Assembly (NCBI RefSeq): GCF_003265705.1
Contig: NW_020312968.1
Location: 2,305,113 to 2,369,112, forward strand
Direction: 5' to 3'
Source of the DNA: Callorhinus ursinus
Taxonomy: Eukaryota > Chordata > Mammalia > Carnivora > Otariidae
Length of the DNA stretch: 64,000 bases
Numbering within the stretch: position 1 is the first letter of the stretch; every line of letters begins with the position of its first letter. Below the pieces are notes generated by a model that was not told the DNA's origin, did no database searches, and saw only the letters and a list, made by a program, of their open reading frames with translations. Positions 57,030 through 64,000 of this stretch are shown here, piece after piece. Made by a program: the position numbers and the translations under genes.

Positions 57030-57216
57030 TTTTTTAAAAATATTTTATTCTTTGAGAGAAAGAAAGAGACAGAGCACAAGCAGGGGGAGAGGCAGAAGGA
57101 GAGGGAGAAGCAGGCTCCCCATTGAGCTTGGAGCCTGACTTGGGGCTTGATCCCAGGACCTGGAGATGATGACAGCCGAAGGCAGATGTTTAACCGACTG
57201 AGCCACCGAGGTGCCC
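57030..57216 (-). mobile_element. can-SINE
   Basis: AAAAATATTTTATTCTTTGAGAG on the left, GAGCCACCGAGGTGCCCC on the right. Flanks GAGTAATTTA and GAGTAACTTA are a probable target repeat. Confidence 0.93.
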
Positions 57217-58971
57217 CAGAGTAACTTACTTTCTTTTAGGGCTCTATTATTTCCTTATTTGTAAAATCAAGTAAGATAATATTTAGATCTTTGGCATAGC
57301 TCCTCAGTTTAAATAACCATTCAGTAACTATTTTGTTTATATTATTTTCAATGACATTATTATCTGTTGTTTTCTCTTTAGTTTTTTTTTTTTTAATTGT
57401 TTGTTGATAATGGGTCTTAATACTTTGTGTTTTGGAGACACTTGAAATTTAGAAAATTCTAGATCATTAGAGCATTCTGAGTAGATTTGTGAACATAATG
57501 GTAGGTTGGTGTAGAAATCCAAACACTAAATGCTGTTTGGGTCACACAGAATAATCTTTCCTCATTTTTAACTTAAACATCAGGCTATATTAGGTGTTAG
57601 AAGAAAGATAAATTACTCAAATTCACCACCAGCAGAAAAAGAATTTTCACTTTCATTGCTTTGGCTTTGCCTCTCTCTCTTTGTCTGGAGATGACATGTA
57701 AGAAAAGGCTGGAAAGAGTGCAGTACAGAAGGAGGACAGTTAAAGCCAAGGGATATTCATTGTCTGCAATTTCTGCTTTCCACCTCCATGGCCAGTGTTG
57801 GGAGGCAATTTCCCATGGACCTCTCATGATTCTGCATGTCTTGTAAGCGAGCTACTAACTGCCCTTTTCCAGGACTTTAGGTTCAAGGATGTTGGTATAA
57901 TAAACAGTCTTGAAAGATAAAGTGTCTTTCTCCAGATAAAAAGCAGATATTCTTACTGCCTGCTATACAGGATTCAAGTTTCCTAAGCTCAGAGTTCCTC
58001 TCTTGTAATGCAGCCACAGAGCTTTTAGGCATCCATCCAGACTTGTTCTCATGAGCTCCTTGGGACCTCGGCAACAGGAGAACTGATAAAAATTTGCTGA
58101 TGCTCATGCTTCTTTCTACACTACAAGCAATAAAGTCCATTGTCTTGGACTCTGGAGTCTCATGTTTTTTGCCATCATCCATGAAAACTGGCAGTACCTT
58201 GTTAGCTTTCAAGTAGAGTCAAATCTTCGATCTTTCTTGTTCTTGCCAACCACAATCTTAGTTACTAGTTTTCTAGCTGCCTTAAAAGTACTTGACGATA
58301 AAAAAAAAAATTTAAAGAGGAAAAAAGTTATATATAATAAACAAAATAATTGTTTCTACATAAATACCTCGTTTGAGCATGAAAATTTAAAACAGCTGCA
58401 CTTACATTGTTTTACTAATAATTTGCATAATGTAATAGCTAAAAAATAGTGAAGATAGCAAATGGTTTTGTAGTAAGTGATCAGTTGTAAGTATAATAAT
58501 AAACAAAGTTTATGTTGCTATTAAAAAAGTACTTGAGAATAAGACTGGCTAAAAGAAATGTAACTGGATTAAAGCCATAATCTATGTGGTATAGTCGGAG
58601 TGTGTTTTTATCCACTTCTGCTCCATTATCCTGATACTGCATCATTAAAACCCCAGTTTATAAGGGCAAAACCATTCTTGAAGGCAAGAGGGGGACAACC
58701 TTGATTGAAATGAGAATCCTTTTTAACACAAATGAGAAGGGAAAAATTGGTGGCACTCATCCGTAAAATCCTCTCTGCCCCATCACAAGCAAGAGTCCGA
58801 TCTGCTATCTCACAAATACTTTTAATAGATGATTCTTGTTTTTCTCTGCTCTAGTCTATAATGTAACAAATATGTAACAGAAGTAGTTTATTTAGTTGCC
58901 TGCAGTTAATCAAACTCGTATATATGTTGGCATTAATGAATAAATGGTTTATTTAGCTTTAGTTTGTGGCA
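57217..58971. other. Intron 1, unassigned
   Basis: AT-rich sequence with several 61-109-codon frames that lack known motifs. No repeat recognised with confidence. Confidence 0.4.
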
Positions 58972-59202
58972 TGTTATGGGCCAAATGATTGTGTCCCTCC
59001 TCAATTCATATGATGAAGCCTTAATCCTCAGTGGTATGTATTTGAAGATGACCCTTTGAGAGGAAGAAAGCTCTTAACAGGAAAGGAAATGGTCAGCCCC
59101 TTGATCTTGGGACTTCCCAGCCTCCAGACAGAGGAGACTTCCTTTTGGTTAAGCTACCCAGTCCATGGTGTTTTGTTATGGTAGCCCTAGGAAACTGATA
59201 CA
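58972..59202 (+). mobile_element. MaLR (MST/MLT1-type) LTR
   Basis: TGTTATGGGCCAAATGATTGTGTCCC...CCTTGATCTTGGGACTTCCCAGCCTCCAGA...GCTACCCAGTCCATGGTGTTTTGTTATGG...CTGATACA is the + orientation LTR, start to end, with an internal deletion. Confidence 0.85.
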
Positions 59203-59690
59203 GAGCAGCATGTAATCACTGAAGAGATATTCAACAGTCAGAAAAGTTTGTGAGGGTCTTTGGAGTTGGTCTCCTTAAGAAACTACCTTCTGGTTTCATA
59301 ACCATTCTTGATGAGGCACAGACGATGTTAAACTGCCCAAGATACATCTGAATGGGTTGGACCCAGCATCACTTCCTCTGGTATTTTGACTAAGCCCTCC
59401 CAACTCCCATACATGCTTATTTGTATCATCTACCTCAAAGAGTGCTTTCCTGAAGCCATGTTCCCTGTTCATTGATTTATGGTGGCATCTGTTTTCAGAA
59501 TTTCACTGATTGCTTATTTGTGCCTTTTCACCATGTCATTTGATATCCCTGGTGTGTATGAGCCAGTGAATAATTTAAAATTCTTTACTTCTGTGGTAAT
59601 CGGTCTTTTATTACAATAGATTGTTGATGCTCCAAAGAATCTCAAATCATTCCATGCAAATCCATGATTTTCCAGGTAAGGAAAGGGAGG
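59203..59690. other. Spacer between two opposed LTRs
   Basis: No internal retroviral sequence or gene recognised. Confidence 0.4.
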
Positions 59691-60062
59691 TGTCTTAGCT
59701 TGAGCTGCTGTAACAAAATACCTCAGACTGGGTGGCTTAGAACAGCAGACGTTTATTTTTCACAGTTCTGGAGTGGGAACTCCAAGATCATGGTGCCAGC
59801 ACGGTTGAGTTCTGGTGAGGGCCATCTTCCTGGCTTATATACAGACTTGTAGCCACTTTCTTGATGTATCCTGATGTGGTGGAGAAAGGAAACTCTCCTT
59901 TGTCTCCAACTTATTAGAAGGGCACTAACCCATCCTAGGTGCTCTCTATCCCCACAACCTCATATAAACCAAATTACCCCCCAAAGACCCCCATCTCCTA
60001 ATATTATCATATTGAGGTTTAGGGATTTAACATAAGAATTTTGCATGAACCCAGACATTCAT
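59691..60062 (-). mobile_element. MaLR (MST/MLT1-type) LTR
   Basis: TGTCTTAGCTTGAGCTGCTGTAACAAAATACCTCAGACTGGGTGGCTTAG on the left, TTTTCACAGTTCTGGAGTGG, and the AAATTACCCCCCAAAGACCCCC region on the right. A nearly full-length LTR in reverse. Confidence 0.9.
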
Positions 60063-60959
60063 AGGAAAACAAAAATCTTGGGTTGAAGTTTTTGAGCCAT
60101 ACAGCATTTTTACTTTCACAACATCTACCCAGAAAGCAACTCCTGAGCTACAATTAATTAAGCCCTTTATAGCCCATTTCATGGCAGCATTCATGCAACA
60201 ATTCTCTTTTGAGCCTTTGCTAAGGCACAGTGGATATACCAATATGCAGGAGACACAGCATCTGAAAACATTTCAGTTTTGATATTCATTATACTTGTTT
60301 TAATGATAATGGCCATCTCACCTCCTAAGAAGAAGAAAGCTGTACATGTTGATGAAGGAATCTCAACCAAGAGGTTGAGATTCTGGTTTTGTATAATCAC
60401 AGAACAATATTCATTAAACTAGTCCTAAAAATAACAGCCAGCTTAATGGTTTTGTAGGGAGAAATGTTGCTTGACTTGAAAGAGATTTGTACATACTTAC
60501 ACTAAAAAGATCTAGTAAAAAGGAGTTTTTTGTTTAATCATAGAAACTGGAAAACTACCTTCTTAGGATTTTCTTTAGGGTAAGATAGTTTTTTCTTTTT
60601 AGAAAACAATAACTTTTAATGGATGGTAATTTTTAAAGATCAATTAGCTGCCTTTTCCTGGGTCAAGATCTTGGGAGAACAGTTTTCCTCCTTCTGGGAG
60701 AATAATAAAGCACTTAACATGTTTCTGTTTGATTTCATGGCTGCCTCCCTAAGAATCTAGTTCATCTTGCTAGAACAATCTAGTTCATCAGGGCTTTCTC
60801 TCTGCTAACCCCTCTATTAAAGGGAAAGGGAGAGCTGTCTCAATATATTACACTTATCAAGAATTGCTCTTTGCCGATGGATATTCTTTTATCTAGTTGT
60901 GTTTCTGGAATGGAAAAATACTGCTTGTAATAGGATCTGAGAACATGGGAGGAATTTAG
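60063..60959. other. Intron 1, unassigned
   Basis: No exon or named repeat. 60170-60225 resembles 61140-61195 (see findings). Confidence 0.4.
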
Positions 60960-61080
60960 AAATCATACAGTTCAGCTTCACTATTTGAAGGTAAGGTAAC
61001 TGTCACCCAAAAAACTTAGTAATTAGGCATCAGAACTGGAACCAAGATTCTTTGGCTTCCAGCTCATTGTGGTTTCTGAC
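60960..61080 (-). mobile_element. MIR fragment
   Basis: CTATTTGAAGGTAAGGTAACTGTCACCC...GCATCAGAACTGGAACCAAGATTC matches the reverse MIR core with deletions. Confidence 0.5.
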
Positions 61081-62154
61081 CCATGATACTGGCCTCTCTT
61101 CTCTTTGGATGGGTCTTTGTCATCCATGGTAAGTGACAGAAACAAGGGGCAGATCTCATGGCAATGTTGATGCAACAATTCTTCTTCGAGCCTTCTCTAG
61201 GACTCAAAGATGTATGTGACATGTCACCAGAAAACAGGGATGTTGGCCTCTGGAAAAAATTCCACAAACATTTATTGAGCATTTCTATGTGCCACACACC
61301 ATGTAGGTCCCACAGCAGTCTGTGACGATCATGCTAAGTAAACATTCTTGCTTAAGACCTTGCTTGGTAGGGTGGAGGGAAGAAAAAAAATCCTGACGGT
61401 GACTCTAGTCTGTGAAGGTCTCTGCTAGTCCAGTGAGGAAATGATAGGGACTTATTCTGCCTCAAGAGTGCAGACATCCAGTACCTGAAACACGAGTGAG
61501 TTTTAAGCTATGTGTTAGGTCACTCTTCCTCTTTGAGTTAGCCCAAGAGCAGTTGCTCTGGGGTTTCCAGCCCCTTCTTTCGTGACATTTTTACCTTCTG
61601 CCCATTCTTTCCCTCACCAGAACCCTGGAACATACTCTTCTGTGCGCTATTGTTTGCCTATAGCTGCATGCATGGAAGACTCCATTGCTGTGCATTTGCA
61701 GCTTACAATTTAGGCCAATCATTCTTGTTTACTAGGGCTATTTATTTTTTAAGCTTAATCTTCAGAATTTGTGGAAGGAGAAACCTTTTTAATGGAGGGG
61801 GAGGAATCTTTAAAATTTTGGAGTGGCTGTGAAATCATCTATGTACCAAGATCTTATTCCAAGCTCTTAGAGTTAAAAGTAAGGAGTCCCTTGTGGCCAT
61901 CTTTTCATCCAAGGATTGGTAATCTCTCCAGTCAACATAGCCGAGATGCAGATGGACTCTTTCCTGGAGAAATTTTGACAGATTTATGGACAATTAAGAG
62001 TGCTGGTTCCCTTAGTCACCATAGCCTGGTTGGATTTTCATGTTTAAATATTTTAGTTAAAAAATTGTGGGGTACTTAGGTAGTTTTTATAGGGCCAAAT
62101 ACCAATTTTTTGAAGTTGGATTGCTGGGGAATGCTGAAATCAATGAGGGTAGAA
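61081..62154. other. Intron 1, unassigned
   Basis: A 102-codon + frame (61771-62079) has no recognisable domain and is not supported as an exon. Confidence 0.4.
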
Positions 62155-62275
62155 AGAGTGATAATTGTTAGCACCTTATAGTTCACGTAGTGATTTCCTC
62201 TATTCAATATGATCCTTAAAATGACCCGATAGGTAGTCAGTATTGTTTGCATGTTAGTTTTGCAGAAACCCAGGC
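62155..62275 (-). mobile_element. MIR fragment
   Basis: GTGATAATTGTTAGCACCTTATAG...GATCCTTAAAATGACCCGATAGGTAGTCAG fits the reverse MIR 3' half. Confidence 0.5.
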
Positions 62276-62553
62276 ATCATTTAAATAATGGTGGAACCAT
62301 GACTTGTCCTGGACTTTGGGGCTCTGGGTTAAGTGTTTTTGCTTCATGTCTTTGATTCCTTGGTAAGAGCCGAAAGGTAGGCCAGCAGGACTGGCAGGTG
62401 GTTTGTGATGAGAGACAAGCCAGGTGGAGTTGATCTTGCCACGTTTGCAGACTATCCATGGTAATATGGACTTGAGAGAGTGATTGGCTGTTCCCGTTGC
62501 CCATGTGGCTAGATTCACTTCAGTGATGATATGTGTAAAGAATAACCTCAGCC

Positions 62554-62758
62554 CGGGGCGCCTGGGTGGCTCAGTTGTTAAGCATCTGCCTTCGGCTCAG
62601 GTCATGATCTCAGGGTCCTGGGATTGAGCCCCACATCGGGCTCCCTGCTCGGCGGGAAGCCTGCTTCTCCCTCTCCCACCCCCCCCCCCCCCTTTTGTTT
62701 CCCCTCTCGCTCTCTCTCTCTCTCTCTGTCAAATAAATAAAATCTTTAAAAAAAAAAA
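62554..62758 (+). mobile_element. can-SINE with a 17-bp perfect target-site duplication
   Basis: Complete young-type SINE with a C run (about 62678-62692) and AAATAAATAAAATC plus poly-A tail. AAAGAATAACCTCAGCC occurs at 62537-62553 and 62759-62775. Confidence 0.97.
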
Positions 62759-62775
62759 AAAGAATAACCTCAGCC

Positions 62776-64000
62776 TGGAATCATCCCACTCTCCTCTGCT
62801 GAATTTGGACCTCTGCCTAGGGCTTTACCAAAATGAGAGTGGCTCAGCTTGAACTTTTGAAGTTCTGTCATTTTAATTGGTTTTAGGAACATCTTTTTCT
62901 ATCAGATACATCCTTCTAAATACAAATCACAGGACTGTCATCCTATCAGACCTTGTCATAGCTATAGTTTTGGGCATAGCAGAACTGAGCATCTCAAACT
63001 TTTTCATCTAAGTATCCTTAATAGCAGAAGGAGGAACCCTGGGCTCCTGGGCATAAGGTCAAGCAACTGTACCTCAGCAGGAAGTATCTCTGAAGTCTTA
63101 TGTTGACAAAAATTAATGGGGATTTTACATTATGCTCTGAAATATTTATTCCCACTTTCAAAATAATCTTGCAGATTAATTACAGTGAGTGATGGTGACA
63201 TTTTGTCTGTGACTTTGTGTACCTAGCACACAGCCAGCTGCTCTTAGGCTTCTCTTCCCCAGTTGAAGAAGCACAGACCCAGGCTAGTACTCAAGTTCCT
63301 CCTGTTTCCTCCAGGACTGTAGGAATCTGCGGCCATTCCTGATAATCAAGTAGTGTGGTTTCACGTCTGCACCAGTGGCTCTTAGATATTTACTAGTCAC
63401 TAGACCAAAATGTTAGACACTACACCAACTCTTCATTTTCCACACACAAACCATTACAGTGTTATAGCTAGGAGGAAGAACAATGCTTTTGTAACAGTAG
63501 GGAGGCGATGTCTGGTTTTAATAGAAATGTAATTGTTCATGGGAGAAGAATCTAACCATGCCCATGTTACTTCAGTATGAGCCTGCTGACTGTGTGAAGA
63601 GCCTTGTGGGCCAAACTTTGACAACCACTGATTTGTCTGGAGCCTAGGGTGACCAGATGTTTGCCCTACTTTAAAGAAGGCCGTAAAGGGCTGGCAGTGA
63701 GGAAATCTAATCCACTACCTGTAGGGCATTTATGAGTTGTGGGGCAGGTTCAATAATACTCAGCACTGGCTACATAATTTGTGGTCCAGTATAAAATAAA
63801 AACCTAGGATCCTCTGTGCAAAAATTATAGACTTCAAGATGGCAACAACAGAGGATTAAACCAAGCATAGGGCCCTTCTTGGCATGAAGCTCTGTACAGT
63901 TATCAGCCTGATAAAATTTCTTAAGTTGGTTAAATTCTTTGTATAATTAGAGTGTGAAGGAAGAAACCACAAATATACAGTTGATCAGAGGAAAAAGGGA
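62776..64000. other. Intron 1, unassigned, to the window end
   Basis: No exon recognised. 63590-63640 (GGGCCAAACTTTGACAACCACTG) looks like the end of a MER5-type element. The rest appears unique. Confidence 0.4.

Overview
This window is mammalian nuclear DNA from a carnivoran. The main clue is a set of about 27 tRNA-Lys-derived can-SINEs on both strands, with heads close to GGCGCCTGGGTGGCTCAG, followed by carnivore-style L1, L2, MIR, MaLR LTR and hAT DNA-transposon fossils. The young SINEs do not resemble the typical dog (SINEC_Cf) or cat subfamilies as I know them. A non-canid caniform such as a bear, seal or mustelid is therefore the best guess. This is an inference from repeat subfamily alone.

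Only one host gene is supported. Exon 1 of GNA14, a Gq-class G-protein alpha subunit, lies on the + strand. Its coding part is 34302-34425 and it ends in a consensus GTGAGT splice donor. It sits in a GC- and CpG-rich promoter island of about 1.7 kb (roughly 32915-34660). No further coding exon is seen in the remaining 29.6 kb, which agrees with the very long first intron of this gene in other mammals. Bases 1 to about 33000 are then intergenic DNA upstream of GNA14, and 34426-64000 is the start of intron 1.

Layout. 1-8860 is one old L1 copy (+) broken up by can-SINEs, a MaLR LTR, a 5'-inverted younger L1, a second L1 and an LTR-like block. 8870-14250 holds DNA-transposon and LTR remnants and more SINEs. 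14245-15770 is an L1 (-) with an unexplained, exon-like insert. 17160-23230 carries MER5, MER20, MIR and SINE fossils. 23310-27060 has a pair of related repeat copies and an L2. 27060-28700 is an L1 3' half. 28845-30273 is a SINE cluster. 32915-34660 is the GNA14 promoter island and exon. Intron 1 contains a 10-N assembly gap with duplicated flanks (39263-39368), an L2 split by the 5' part of an L1 (44098-48830), several SINEs with clean target-site duplications, a second L2 (53459-54290) and MaLR LTRs near 59000-60060.

I found no novel biological system. The points most worth a second look are the GNA14 codon 36 substitution, the twin-primed L1, the assembly artefact at the gap, the exon-like block at 14762-15075, the LTR-like block at 7866-8470, and the paired repeats at 23512 and 25548. 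Repeat family names come from recognition by eye and have not been checked against a library.
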